From NCBI GenBank assembly GCA_003214465.1, contig QCLO01000005.1:36260-100259 (forward strand): a stretch of DNA of 64,000 nucleotides. Direction: 5' to 3'. The notes under the pieces were generated by a model. That model saw only the letters and a list, made by a program, of their open reading frames with translations, was not told the DNA's origin and did no database searches. This DNA comes from Acidimicrobiales bacterium AG-414-N20 (GTDB lineage Bacteria > Actinomycetota > Acidimicrobiia > Acidimicrobiales > MedAcidi-G1). Position 1 is the first letter of the stretch; every line of letters begins with the position of its first letter. The position numbers were made by a program, and so were the translations under genes. Shown here in pieces: positions 48,337 through 58,700 of the stretch.

Positions 48337-48992
48337 GATTGTGAACTTTCATCTTTAGTGCCTTCTGAATTTCCCATCGAACTAGTATCTGGCAAATTAC
48401 TCTTTGTAAACACAACCCAATCACTTACTAAAACGTCATAAGCATTCAATTCCCCTGGCGCTATAACATGAACTCGATCTAAATTTGCAAAGCTTTTCCA
48501 AGTATTCAGATCATTTTGATTAACAACAATCAAAACTCTTCCCTCTACGTCTAACGCATCAAGAACTGCTAATGCTGTTTTGGTTTTTGGTAATTCAAAA
48601 TTCCATTCATCAACCACCACAACACGTTCTGATGCCGCACGATCTGAAAGAGCTGACTTCAGTGCCAAGCGCACCATTTTCTTTGGGGTCTTCTGTGAGT
48701 AGTCACGCGGCTTGGGGCCCAACGCGACTCCGCCACCGCGCCACTGAGGAGAACGGATTGAACCATGTCTAGCGCGCCCAGTGCCCTTTTGGCGCCAAGG
48801 TTTTGCTCCTCCGCCCCTAACTTCTGCTCTTGTCTTAGTACTCTGCGTTCCACTACGTCTGGCTGCTAATTGAGCAGTGATCACCTGATGCATAACTGCA
48901 ACATTTGGATCAAGACCAAAGGTTTTAGGATCCAGATCGATTGTGCCAGTTTTAGAGCCAGTTACGTCTTTAATATCAACAGCAACCATCAA
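48333..48992 (-). CDS. rplD: 50S ribosomal protein L4
   Basis: Conserved loop TKTRAEVRGGGAKPWRQKGTG followed by RARHGSIRSPQWRGGGVALGPKPRDY. 219 residues. In enterobacteria L4 also represses the S10 operon through its leader; see the rplC leader hairpin for a possible parallel. Overlaps rplC by 4 bp. Confidence 0.97.
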   Translation of the reverse strand: MMVAVDIKDVTGSKTGTIDLDPKTFGLDPNVAVMHQVITAQLAARRSGTQSTKTRAEVRGGGAKPWRQKGTGRARHGSIRSPQWRGGGVALGPKPRDYSQKTPKKMVRLALKSALSDRAASERVVVVDEWNFELPKTKTALAVLDALDVEGRVLIVVNQNDLNTWKSFANLDRVHVIAPGELNAYDVLVSDWVVFTKSNLPDTSSMGNSEGTKDESSQS

Positions 48993-49630
48993 ACTGCTCC
49001 CTTTACTGCATCTCTGATTAGAACAGTGGAGCCATTGGGGCCAGGGACTGAACCCTTGATCAGCAATAGTTCTTTTTCAGTGTCTGCTTGTACGACTTGG
49101 AGATTCAAAATCGTTGTTTTTTGGTTTCCCATTCTTCCTGGAAGTTTTTTTCCTTTAAAGATTCTCGAAGGTGTTGCGCACTGACCCACTGCCCCAGGTT
49201 TACGATGTACCTTGTGAGCCCCATGAGATGCTCTTTGTCCTTTGAAGCCATGCCTTTTCATAGCGCCCGCAAAACCTTTACCTTTACTAACTGAAGTAAC
49301 ATCAACTCTTAAATTTTCAGAAAGGGTTTCAACAGTCAGTTCTTGACCCACTTCATACCCATCTACGCTGTCCAAACGAAGCTCCACCAATTTAACTCCT
49401 GCGTCTACCCCGTTCGACGAAAAGTGTCCTGCCTCTGGTTTTGTTAACTTTTGTTCATCCTTTTCTCCAAAAGTAACTTGAAGGGCACTGTACCCATCAC
49501 GTTCTGTAGTTTTAACGCGTACAACACGATTAGGTCTTATGCGGAGAACTGTTACAGGGATCACGGAATTATCTTCATCCCACACTTGGGTCATTCCGAC
49601 CTTTTCTCCCACTATTGCTTTGTTAGCCAT
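48989..49630 (-). CDS. rplC: 50S ribosomal protein L3
   Basis: VGEKVGMTQVWDEDNSVIPVTVL start, and the central SKGKGFAGAMKRHGFKGQRASHGAHKVHRKPGAVGQCATP signature. 213 residues. AGGA seven bases before the ATG. Because rpsJ is displaced, rplC is the first gene of the S10 operon here, with its own promoter and leader. Confidence 0.97.
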   Translation of the reverse strand: MANKAIVGEKVGMTQVWDEDNSVIPVTVLRIRPNRVVRVKTTERDGYSALQVTFGEKDEQKLTKPEAGHFSSNGVDAGVKLVELRLDSVDGYEVGQELTVETLSENLRVDVTSVSKGKGFAGAMKRHGFKGQRASHGAHKVHRKPGAVGQCATPSRIFKGKKLPGRMGNQKTTILNLQVVQADTEKELLLIKGSVPGPNGSTVLIRDAVKGAV

Positions 49631-49691
49631 TTTTTTTCCTACGTACGTTCAACGAATACTCGTCAATTTGTACTTATGTAATTCCACGCAA

Positions 49692-49720
49692 ACGCTCCGC
49701 TGGGAAACCCGGCGGAGCGC
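49692..49720 (-). promoter_or_regulatory. Leader hairpin upstream of rplC (possible attenuator)
   Basis: Minus strand CGCTCCGC pairs with GCGGAGCG (8 bp), then after one C/A mismatch GGG pairs with CCC around a TTT loop. It ends 62 bases before the rplC start and is followed by a short TTT. It lies inside the predicted transcript, so it could be a regulatory hairpin (L4-type control) or a weak terminator. Confidence 0.6.
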
Positions 49721-49722
49721 TG

Positions 49723-49848
49723 ATTTCGGTTGTGCCACTCGGTTCCCAACTATTTTGATGGGCCTTAACGGACGTCAGCTTTAGGTGCTAAAACAATAAA
49801 CACCGACTGATAACGATACGCCGCATAATCACAGGGCACAACCGAAAT
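49723..49848. repeat. 14-bp inverted repeat flanking the rplC promoter
   Basis: ATTTCGGTTGTGCC (49723-49736) and GGCACAACCGAAAT (49835-49848) are perfectly complementary, about 100 bp apart. The right copy contains the -35 box of the rplC promoter; the left copy is in the leader beside the hairpin. It could be a dyad operator or allow long-range pairing in transcripts reading through from rpsJ. Confidence 0.7.
49813..49841 (-). promoter_or_regulatory. Predicted rplC-S10 operon promoter
   Basis: Minus strand: -35 TTGTGC (49841-49836), 17-bp spacer, -10 TATCGT (49818-49813) then TA. It would give a leader of about 175 bases. Together with the hairpin and inverted repeat it accounts for most of the 316-base gene-free stretch 49631-49946. 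Confidence 0.55.
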
Positions 49849-49899
49849 TCCCTTTAATAAAGATAACTTTGGCCCAAATATCCCATTTCAGTGAGTCTT

Positions 49900-49929
49900 T
49901 TGGAAGTACCGTCGGATTAGTTGTAAATA
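49900..49929 (+). promoter_or_regulatory. Predicted promoter of the AI-2E-family gene
   Basis: Plus strand: -35 TTGGAA (49900-49905), 18-bp spacer, -10 TAAATA (49924-49929). Its -10 lacks the CGTTA seen at the ribosomal promoters. It is about 60 bp from the rplC promoter and divergent from it. Confidence 0.4.
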
Positions 49930-49955
49930 TAAATAAGTAGCCGCAGGTGAAACCC

Positions 49956-51101
49956 ATGGAAAATCAAGTAAAAGATGGTGAAAAGTTGCCAAAATGGGTC
50001 ATTAAGTCAATATTAACGCTCCTAGGCGGATTTGCTTTTCTTTGGTACTTCCGTGGAGTTGTTTCTGCGCTAAGACCCTTACTAATAATACTTTTAGTTT
50101 CCCTCTTCCTTTCTTTCGCTCTAGAACCTGCAGTTAACAGACTTGAAAAATTTGGACTAAAGAGAGGAATAGGAACAGCCTTGACTTTCTTAGCGTGTTT
50201 TGTCGCTCTTGGCGGTTTTGGTTTTCAAGTCGGATCTCTTCTAGCTGATCAAGTCACTGAATTTAATAATAATATCCCAAGCTATTTAGCTGACATCGAC
50301 GAATTTCTCGATGATAATTTCGGAATTGAAAACGCTACTTCAGATCTACAGGAAAAATATGACTCTGGAGCTTTAGCACAATGGCTAGGAAATTTAGCTG
50401 ACGACCTAGCACGTTTCGGGACAACTGTGGCAAATGTTTTATTCCAACTATTTACAATTGCTCTTTTCTCTTTCTATTTAGTAGCTGAAGGACCAAAAGT
50501 CAGAAAGCTTGTATGCTCGTTTCTTGCTCCAAGAAGACAAGGCCAGGTTTTAGAAGTTTGGGATCTTGCTGTATCCAAAACAGGCGGATACATACTTTCA
50601 AGAAGTGTTCTTGCTGTACTTTCCGGAGCAATTCATTGGTTAATTTTTGAAATAATCGGACTTCCTTCTGCTCTAGCTCTTGCTTTATGGGTTGGAGTTA
50701 TATCGCAGTTTGTGCCCGTTGTAGGCACTTATATAGCCGGAGTTTTACCCCTTGTAGTAGGACTACTGGGTGAACCTGTTGATGGCCTATGGGTATTAGT
50801 AACAATTGCTGTATATCAACAAATAGAAAATTATTTAATCTCACCCAGAATCACCGCTCATACAATGCAAATTCATCCGGCCGTCGCATTTGGTTCAGTG
50901 ATTGCCGGATCCGCGATACTAGGAGTAGTAGGTGCTCTATTAGCATTACCTGCAGCAGCAACTATTCAATCCGTAATAGGTTCAGTTGCCCGTAGACACG
51001 AAGTTTCCGAAGAATTACTCTCAGCTAAAATCCAAAGAGAGGGTTCCCTAAAGAGGAATAACCCAGAAAATATTAAACCGGAACAAAAAAACGACGACTA
51101 A
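49956..51101 (+). CDS. AI-2E family transporter (permease)
   Basis: Hydrophobic protein with an N-terminal pair of spans ([32 protein letters not shown]), a soluble middle (~res 75-160) and further spans ending with [30 protein letters not shown], the typical C-terminal signature of the AI-2E/PurR-regulated permease superfamily. Substrate unknown; the family includes Na+/H+ antiporters as well as the AI-2 exporter. ATG 49956 has AGGT at suitable spacing; a GTG at 49947 is possible. 381 residues. It lies on the opposite strand between rplC and rpsJ, and its TAA overlaps the rpsJ stop. Confidence 0.87.
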   Translation: MENQVKDGEKLPKWVIKSILTLLGGFAFLWYFRGVVSALRPLLIILLVSLFLSFALEPAVNRLEKFGLKRGIGTALTFLACFVALGGFGFQVGSLLADQVTEFNNNIPSYLADIDEFLDDNFGIENATSDLQEKYDSGALAQWLGNLADDLARFGTTVANVLFQLFTIALFSFYLVAEGPKVRKLVCSFLAPRRQGQVLEVWDLAVSKTGGYILSRSVLAVLSGAIHWLIFEIIGLPSALALALWVGVISQFVPVVGTYIAGVLPLVVGLLGEPVDGLWVLVTIAVYQQIENYLISPRITAHTMQIHPAVAFGSVIAGSAILGVVGALLALPAAATIQSVIGSVARRHEVSEELLSAKIQREGSLKRNNPENIKPEQKNDD

Positions 51102-51418
51102 TTTTGCTGGATTTTTATTTCAATATCTATACCAGCAGGTAAATCAAGCCTTTGAAGAGAATCAACCGTTTTAGGAGACGGATTGAGAATATCGAGAAGT
51201 CTCTTATGTATTCTCATCTCAAAGTGTTCACGAGAATCCTTATCCTTGAAAGGTCCGCGAATCACTGTGTAACGATGCTTTTCAGTAGGTAGAGGTACCG
51301 GTCCTCGAAGATCTGCTTGAGTTCTCCGAACCGTTTCAACAATTTTTTTTGCTGACTGGTCAATGACCTCGTGATCGTAAGCTTTAAGCCTAATTCTTAT
51401 TTTTTGACCTGCTGCCAT
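51098..51418 (-). CDS. rpsJ: 30S ribosomal protein S10
   Basis: [42 protein letters not shown] and [14 protein letters not shown] are the S10/NusE signature, including the NusB/Rho-anti-termination surface. 106 residues. Here it is the last gene of the str block (tuf lies 14 bp upstream). It is cut off from rplC by the plus-strand permease gene. The two stop codons overlap in CTAA. Confidence 0.97.
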   Translation of the reverse strand: MAAGQKIRIRLKAYDHEVIDQSAKKIVETVRRTQADLRGPVPLPTEKHRYTVIRGPFKDKDSREHFEMRIHKRLLDILNPSPKTVDSLQRLDLPAGIDIEIKIQQN

Positions 51419-51432
51419 AATTTGAATCCGTG

Positions 51433-52623
51433 CTACTTAATGACTTTCGTTACAGCACCAGCACCGACAGTCCTGCCACCTTCACGAATAGCGAAGCGAA
51501 GTCCTTCGTCCATAGCAATTGGAGCAATCAACTCAACCGTCATGGTTGTGTTATCACCAGGTATACACATTTCAGTTCCCTCTGGCAAAGCAATGCTTCC
51601 AGTCACATCAGTTGTTCTGAAATAAAACTGCGGCCGATAATTGGAAAAGAATGGCTTATGTCGTCCACCCTCTTCCTTTGTAAGAACATAAACCTCAGCC
51701 TCAAAATGTGTGTGTGGAGTTATTGAACCAGGAGCCGCCAAAACCTGACCACGCTGAACATCTTCTTTATCGATACCACGAAGTAGAGCACCAATATTGT
51801 CACCAGCCAGACCCTCATCGAGAAGTTTTCTAAACATCTCGACACCAGTACAAGTCGTTTCTTGAGTCTCTTTGACACCAACAATTTCTATTGTGTCGCC
51901 CGTGTTTACTTTGCCCTGCTCAACACGACCAGTAACAACGGTTCCTCGGCCTGTAATTGAGAAAACATCCTCAATCGGCATAAGGAATGGCTTATCGATA
52001 TCACGTTCAGGCTGCGGTATATAGTCATCTACTTGACTCATAAGATCAATGATTTGAGCTGCAGAATCTCCATCGCCTTCTAAGGCCTTAAGAGCCGAAA
52101 CTCTAACAATTGGTGTGTCGTCTCCTGGGAAATCGTATTCATTCAAGAGATCTCTGACTTCCATTTCCACAAGTTCAAGAAGTTCTTCATCGTCGACAAC
52201 ATCACACTTATTTAGGGCCACAATAATCTTTGGAACTCCAACCTGACGCGCAAGCAAAACATGCTCTCGAGTTTGAGGCATTGGTCCATCAGCTGCGGAA
52301 ACCACCAAAATAGCTCCATCAACCTGAGCTGCACCAGTAATCATATTCTTTATATAGTCAGCGTGTCCGGGCATATCGACATGGGCATAGTGCCTATTAC
52401 CTGTCTCATACTCAACGTGTGAAACGTTAATAGTGATACCACGTTCACGTTCCTCTGGCGCATTATCAATATTCTCAAATGCTGTAAACGCTGTATTATC
52501 AGGATCCGAATCCGATAATACCTTAGTTATCGCAGCAGTAAGAGTTGTCTTACCGTGATCGATGTGTCCCATCGTTCCCACATTTACGTGGGGTTTATTT
52601 CTTTCGAACTGGGCCTTAGCCAT
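51433..52623 (-). CDS. tuf: Elongation factor Tu
   Basis: G1 [10 protein letters not shown] (~res 19), G3 [13 protein letters not shown]4 NKCD, then domain II/III with [33 protein letters not shown]. 396 residues. Delivers aminoacyl-tRNA to the ribosome. Preceded by fusA (63 bp) and followed by rpsJ. Confidence 0.98.
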   Translation of the reverse strand: MAKAQFERNKPHVNVGTMGHIDHGKTTLTAAITKVLSDSDPDNTAFTAFENIDNAPEERERGITINVSHVEYETGNRHYAHVDMPGHADYIKNMITGAAQVDGAILVVSAADGPMPQTREHVLLARQVGVPKIIVALNKCDVVDDEELLELVEMEVRDLLNEYDFPGDDTPIVRVSALKALEGDGDSAAQIIDLMSQVDDYIPQPERDIDKPFLMPIEDVFSITGRGTVVTGRVEQGKVNTGDTIEIVGVKETQETTCTGVEMFRKLLDEGLAGDNIGALLRGIDKEDVQRGQVLAAPGSITPHTHFEAEVYVLTKEEGGRHKPFFSNYRPQFYFRTTDVTGSIALPEGTEMCIPGDNTTMTVELIAPIAMDEGLRFAIREGGRTVGAGAVTKVIK

Positions 52624-52686
52624 GACTCTCCCTCGAGTTTCTCTATTATCTTTATTATTTTATCTTACCTTCTCAGTAGGTTAAGC

Positions 52687-54774
52687 CTATTCACCACGAA
52701 TCCGAGTGACAATCTCTTCCTGAACTGCTGAAGGAGTTTTTTGATACGAATCGAACTGCATTGTATACGTTGCGCGCCCTTGAGTACGCGAACGCAGATC
52801 TGTAGCATAGCCGAACATCTCAGATAGCGGCACCTGTGCAGTAACTACTTGATTATTTCCTCTTGCTTCCATTTGTCCGACTTTACCTCTTCTAGAATTT
52901 AAATCACCAACTACATCACCCATATAGTCCTCCGGTGTTACAACTTCTACTGCGAAAATAGGCTCTAGAAGAACTGGTTTAGCCTGTTTTATAACCTCTC
53001 TGAACCAAGCCTGTGCAGCAATTTTAAAAGCCATCTCAGATGAATCAACATCATGGTGTTTTCCATCGTTAAGCGTCACTTTCATACCTAAAACTTGAAA
53101 ACCTGCGAGGACACCAGAAGTCATAGCAGATTGGATACCGGCATCAACAGCTGGAATATATTCTTTTGGAATACGGCCTCCCGTAACCTTGTCTTCGAAA
53201 CCATAGGTTTCTTCACCCTCTGTCAGAGGTTCAACAGTCGCAACAATTTCAGCAAATTGGCCTGAACCACCAGACTGTTTCTTGTGGGTGTATCGATAAT
53301 TCTCAACTGTCTTAGTAATTGTTTCTCGATAAGCAACCTGCGGTTTTCCTACATTTGCGTCAACACGAAACTCACGCAACATTCGATCGACTAGAACTTC
53401 AAGGTGAAGCTCACCCATACCACCAATAATTGTCTGACCCGTTTCTTCATCACTTCTAACTGTAAACGTGGGATCTTCATCAGACAGTGCGCCCAGAGCC
53501 TTACCCATTTTATCCTGATCCGCCTTTGACCGAGGCTCAACAGCCACGTGAATTACAGGATCCGGGAAATCAAGTTGTTCAAGCATAAGAGGATGGTCAG
53601 GTGAACAAAGAGTGTCACCTGTCTTTGTGTCTTTAATGCCTACACCAGCAACTATGTCACCAGTTCGAACAATGTCAAGATCTTCTCGATCATTGGCGTG
53701 CATCTCTAAAATACGTCCAATCCGCTCTTTAGAACTTGACCGAGTATTTAAAACAGTCGCACCTTTTTCCAAAGTGCCACTGTAAACACGAAAATAAGTC
53801 AATTTTCCTACGTGGGGATCAGTCATTATCTTAAAAGCAAGCGCAGCAAATGGTTCATCATCACTCACACCGCGCTTTGTAATCTCTTCACTTCGAGGTT
53901 CAATACCTTCAACAGGTGGAAGATCAAGTGGTGATGGCAAATACTCAACTACTGAATCGAGAAGGGGCTGTACACCTTTATTCTTGAAAGCTGTACCAGT
54001 TAAAATCGGCACACAATCTCCAGATAGAGTTCCTTGACGAATTGCCGATTTCAAATCCTCAACTGTAATTTCTTCTTCACCAACAAATTTTTCAAGAATG
54101 TTTTCATCAAACTCAGCAAGAAGATCTACAAGTTCTGCCCGATATTCATCAGCTTGTGATTTTAAATCATCAGGAATTTCTACCTCATTCCATGAAGCAC
54201 CTAAATCTTCGCCTTCCCAAACTAGAGCCTTCATGGTTACCAAATCAATAACGCCAGCAAAATCGGCCTCGGACCCTATAGGCAATTGGATCACCGCAGC
54301 CTTACAACCAAGACGTTCTTTGATGGTTCCTAAAACAAAGAAAAAATCAGCTCCAGTTCGATCCATTTTGTTGATAAAACACATCCTGGGAACGTTATGA
54401 CGATCAGCTTGACGCCAAACTGTTTCAGTCTGTGGTTCTACGCCGGCCACTCCATCAAAAACTGCTATTGCGCCATCTAAAACCCTTAAAGAGCGTTCTA
54501 CCTCAACCGTAAAATCAACGTGCCCAGGTGTATCAATAATGTTGATCCTATGATCGTTCCAGAAACAGCTAGTAGCTGCAGAAGTAATCGTGATTCCCCT
54601 CTCCTGTTCTTGCTCCATCCAGTCCATTGTCGCAGTACCTTCATGTACTTCTCCGATTTTGTAATTCACACCCGTGTAATACAAAATTCTCTCTGTAGTA
54701 GTAGTTTTACCTGCGTCAATATGGGCCATAATTCCAATATTGCGAGTTCTCTCAAGAGGGTGTCGATTAGCCAT
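52687..54774 (-). CDS. fusA: Elongation factor G
   Basis: G1 [15 protein letters not shown] (~res 17), G3 [18 protein letters not shown]4 [10 protein letters not shown], then domains II-V, ending [23 protein letters not shown]. 695 residues. Translocation factor. The ATG at 54774 is preceded by four tandem AGGT-bearing heptamers (separate entry). Confidence 0.98.
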   Translation of the reverse strand: MANRHPLERTRNIGIMAHIDAGKTTTTERILYYTGVNYKIGEVHEGTATMDWMEQEQERGITITSAATSCFWNDHRINIIDTPGHVDFTVEVERSLRVLDGAIAVFDGVAGVEPQTETVWRQADRHNVPRMCFINKMDRTGADFFFVLGTIKERLGCKAAVIQLPIGSEADFAGVIDLVTMKALVWEGEDLGASWNEVEIPDDLKSQADEYRAELVDLLAEFDENILEKFVGEEEITVEDLKSAIRQGTLSGDCVPILTGTAFKNKGVQPLLDSVVEYLPSPLDLPPVEGIEPRSEEITKRGVSDDEPFAALAFKIMTDPHVGKLTYFRVYSGTLEKGATVLNTRSSSKERIGRILEMHANDREDLDIVRTGDIVAGVGIKDTKTGDTLCSPDHPLMLEQLDFPDPVIHVAVEPRSKADQDKMGKALGALSDEDPTFTVRSDEETGQTIIGGMGELHLEVLVDRMLREFRVDANVGKPQVAYRETITKTVENYRYTHKKQSGGSGQFAEIVATVEPLTEGEETYGFEDKVTGGRIPKEYIPAVDAGIQSAMTSGVLAGFQVLGMKVTLNDGKHHDVDSSEMAFKIAAQAWFREVIKQAKPVLLEPIFAVEVVTPEDYMGDVVGDLNSRRGKVGQMEARGNNQVVTAQVPLSEMFGYATDLRSRTQGRATYTMQFDSYQKTPSAVQEEIVTRIRGE

Positions 54775-54802
54775 ACCTATTACCTGTTACCTGTTACCTG
54801 TT
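54775..54802 (-). repeat. Four tandem Shine-Dalgarno heptamers before fusA
   Basis: Minus strand AACAGGT, AACAGGT, AACAGGT, AATAGGT lead directly into ATG. The last AGGT touches the start codon; the third copy, with eight bases to the ATG, has the right spacing to act. The others are additional anti-SD matches. Confidence 0.75.
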
Positions 54803-54812
54803 GTCTGAATTT

Positions 54813-55283
54813 TTACCAACGATAATGTGCAAACGCTTTGTTAGCTTCAGCCATTTTATGCAAGTCTTCACGACGCTTAACAGATGAACCAACTCCGTTG
54901 GCAGCATCCATTATCTCATTAGCTAAGCGTTCAGACATGGATCTTTCTCTTCTTTCTCTTGCATAATCAACAAGCCAACGAACAGCTAAAGTATTGGCTC
55001 GGCGAGGCTTAACCTCGACAGGCACCTGATAAGTAGCGCCACCGACGCGACGACTTCGCACTTCAAGTTGAGGTCTTATACTTTCCAAGGCATCCTTTAA
55101 AACTCCAACAGGTTCACTACCCGTTTTTGTTTCCACTACCTTTAGAGCGCCATATACAATCTGCTCTGCGGTAGAACGCTTCCCATGCTTTAGTACCTTG
55201 TTCACTAATTGGGTAACTGCACTAGAACGATATACAGGGTCAGGAGTGAGGCTCCTTCTAACAGCTGGTCCCTTTCTAGGCAT
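54813..55283 (-). CDS. rpsG: 30S ribosomal protein S7
   Basis: [31 protein letters not shown] start, [25 protein letters not shown] and the C-terminal KAFAHYRW. 156 residues. 3'-major-domain assembly protein. Two bp after rpsL. Confidence 0.97.
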   Translation of the reverse strand: MPRKGPAVRRSLTPDPVYRSSAVTQLVNKVLKHGKRSTAEQIVYGALKVVETKTGSEPVGVLKDALESIRPQLEVRSRRVGGATYQVPVEVKPRRANTLAVRWLVDYARERRERSMSERLANEIMDAANGVGSSVKRREDLHKMAEANKAFAHYRW

Positions 55284-55285
55284 AA

Positions 55286-55657
55286 TTAATTATCCTTCTT
55301 AGCGCCATATCGGCTACGTGACTGACTTCTTTCCGAAACACCAGAAGTGTCAAGAGTTCCTCTAACAATTTTGTAACGGACACCAGGTAAATCTTTTACA
55401 CGGCCGCCTCTTAATAAAACAATTGAGTGTTCTTGTAAATTATGTCCTTCACCAGGTATGTAAGCCGTGACTTCCATCCCACTGGTTAAACGCACTCTCG
55501 CAACCTTACGGAGAGCTGAATTTGGTTTTTTTGGAGTAGTTGTAAAAACTCTTGTGCAAACACCGCGCCTTTGGGGAGCACCCTTTAAAGCAGGAGTAGC
55601 TTCCTTTCTACGCTTTGATTGGCGGCCCTTACGGACCAGTTGTTGAATTGTGGGCAC
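55286..55657 (-). CDS. rpsL: 30S ribosomal protein S12
   Basis: [12 protein letters not shown] start, [21 protein letters not shown] and [17 protein letters not shown]. The lysines equivalent to E. coli K42 and K87 are unchanged, so no classic streptomycin-resistance substitution is present. 123 residues. First gene of the str block, with a predicted promoter 114 bp upstream. Confidence 0.97.
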   Translation of the reverse strand: MPTIQQLVRKGRQSKRRKEATPALKGAPQRRGVCTRVFTTTPKKPNSALRKVARVRLTSGMEVTAYIPGEGHNLQEHSIVLLRGGRVKDLPGVRYKIVRGTLDTSGVSERSQSRSRYGAKKDN

Positions 55658-55725
55658 GACTTACCTCAAACCTTGCCTATTAAAATTGAAAAACGGTGCA
55701 GAACTAACTACGACACGAAGTATTG

Positions 55726-55754
55726 AGTCTACGGTCGGCATCTTCACGTCACAA
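55726..55754 (-). promoter_or_regulatory. Predicted rpsL-str promoter
   Basis: Minus strand: -35 TTGTGA (55754-55749), 17-bp spacer, -10 TAGACT (55731-55726). It fits the TTG-N20-TANNNT spacing of the other promoters but lacks the CGTTA extension. It lies in the 114-bp gap between rpoC and rpsL. Confidence 0.45.
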
Positions 55755-55771
55755 AAAGAAATCTAAATATC

Positions 55772-58700
55772 TCAGTCAATTTCTTCAATAGCTTCTTCAA
55801 TGGCTCCATTAGCTAAATCTATAACATCAGCTTCATAAGCACCGACAAAAGTTTCATCACTCTCTTTGTCACTATCTGCCTGAGTAGCTAACCATTCAGC
55901 TAAGTCTTGCTCTTCATCCGCAGAAGAGTAAAAATCCATTGGCTTATAGTCGGGAGCGTGAGTTCCTACACGCCTATACTCTTCCCGTCCAGTTCCAGCA
56001 GGAATCAATTTGCCAATAATGATGTTTTCTTTTAGACCTACCAATTTGTCCTGTCTGCTTTCAATTGCAGCTTCTGTAAGAACTCTCGTGGTTTCTTGGA
56101 AGGACGCCGCTGACAACCAAGAGTCAGTAGCAAGTGAAGCCTTCGTTATTCCCATTAATTCAGGACGACCTTCAGCAGGTTTCTTTCCTTCCTCAACCAA
56201 GTTTCTATTTGTGGTTGCAAAAATAGGCTGATCTACCTGTTCCCCTGGAAGAAAATCTGAATCACCTGGGTCGCTAATTCGCACCCTTCGAGTCATCTGT
56301 CTTACGACTAATTCAACATGTTTGTCATGAATTGATACACCTTGATCTCGGTAAACCTTTTGAACTTCATCTACCAAATACTGTTGAGTTTCTCTAACTC
56401 CTTTAATTTCAAGAAGTTCCTTTGGATCTCTTGGGCCCTCAACTATTGCATCACCAGCTGAAATCTCATCGCCATCTTTAAATTCCAAACGGGAAATACC
56501 TGGAATCAAATGAACCTCTTCTGTACCATCATCAGCTACAACGGTTACCTCTCGACCTCGTCCTTCATCTTCCCCTATTCTGATAATTCCAGAAATCCTT
56601 GACAAAGTTGCCTTGCCTTTGGGAGTTCGTGCTTCGAACAACTCGACTACACGAGGCAAACCTGCCGCAATATCTCTTCCAGCAGCAGCTACACCACCCG
56701 TATGGAAAGTTCTCATAGTCAGCTGTGTCCCTGGCTCACCAATTGACTGAGCAGCTATTACCCCCACTGCCTCACCTATTTCTATAGGTTTGCCGGTTGC
56801 TAAAGACATTCCGTAACAGGCTCCAGAAACTCCTTGATCTGAATCGTCAGTTAAAGGTGAAAGAACCCTGACCCGTTCAACTGCCGGATCATCTCGAAGT
56901 GCAATCATTTCATCTTCACCAACGATTGTTCCTTTTTCATAAATAGTTCCGTCAGAAAGTTCTACGTCTTCTGCGAGGGTTCTACTAAATAGTTTCGTTT
57001 CTATATGTGAACGAAAACCTGGTTCGTCTTCTCGAATGTTTTCCACCCAAACCGAACGCACTGGTTTTCCAGTAGCAAAAACATCTTCGTCATTAATTAT
57101 CAATTCTTGACAAACATCAACCAATCGTCGGGTCAAATAACCAGAATCAGCAGTCCTCAAAGCAGTATCAACAAGACCTTTTCTTGCTCCAGGTGTAGCA
57201 ATAAAGTACTCCAACATAGCTAACCCTTCTCGGAAGTTAGATTTAATTGGGCGAGGAATTAAGTCGCCTCGAGGATTAGCTACAAGGCCTCTCATCCCAG
57301 CTATTTGCCTCACCTGCATCATGTTTCCTCTTGCACCAGATTTCATCATCATGTCAATGGGGTTGAACTGATCATCTTCTAGAACTTCAGCCATTCTTTC
57401 GGTAATCTCAGCGGTAGCAGCATTCCAAATCTCTATTTCTTTCTGCCTTCTTTCACCATCTGTAATAATTCCTCGCCGAAACTGATTCTCTACTTTTTCT
57501 GCATCTTTCTCATATTTATCTAAAATTTCCTGCTTATCAGCGGGCGTCTTCACGTCTTCAATTGAGACAGTAATCCCAGATTGCGATGCATAACGGAAAC
57601 ACTTATCTTTAAGACTGTCAAGACTATTAGATACAACTTTCTTTGGGTAGTGTCGTGCTAAGTCATCAACAATTGATCCCATAGCTTTTTTATCAACTTG
57701 GTAATTCACATAACCAAAACCTGCCGGAAGAGCCTCGTTAAATAAAACGCGTCCAGCAGTAGTCTTTTCCCAGACAAGACCATCTCCGCTCTCTGACTCA
57801 AGTGCTAAATCTGGATAACTATCTGATCTAAATTCAATTAACGCATGCAAATGCAATGATCCACTATCTAAAGCTTGCTCAATTTCATGTATTCTTCGGA
57901 ATGTTCTTCCTTCACCCATGGCTCCTTCAACTTCACTAGTCAAGTAAAAACCACCAATGATCATGTCTTGAGTTGGAGTAACTAACGGACGACCATGAGC
58001 TGGACTAAGCACGTTGTTAGCAGAAAGCATTAAAACTCTTGCTTCTGCTTGCGCTTCAGCCGATAAAGGCAAATGCACTGCCATCTGATCTCCATCAAAA
58101 TCTGCGTTAAAAGCAGTACAGACTAAAGGATGAATTCGAATAGCTTTACCTTCAACCAAAACAGGCTCAAATGCTTGAATACCTAATCTGTGTAGAGTTG
58201 GAGCTCGATTCAACATTACCGGATGTTCCTGAATAACTTCTTCTAAAACATCCCATACTTGTGGCTTTCGCCTTTCGACCATTCGCTTGGCAGATTTAAT
58301 ATTCTGAGCAAGTTCTCCATCAACTAAACGCTTCATTACAAAAGGCTTAAACAATTCAAGAGCCATTAATTTAGGAAGTCCACATTGGTGGAACTTAAGT
58401 GTAGGACCAGCGACTATTACAGACCTACCAGAATAATCGACTCGTTTACCAAGAAGATTCTGTCTGAACCTTCCCTGCTTACCTTTTAACATGTCAGAAA
58501 GGGATTTTAGAGGTCGGTTTCCTGGACCGGTAACAGGTCTACCTCTCCTACCATTATCAAATAATGCATCCACAGCCTCTTGCAACATGCGCTTTTCATT
58601 ATTAACGATAATTCGAGGTGCTCCTAAATCTAGAAGTCTCTTTAAGCGGTTATTTCTATTGATTACTCGCCTATACAAATCGTTTAAATCAGAAGTTGCA

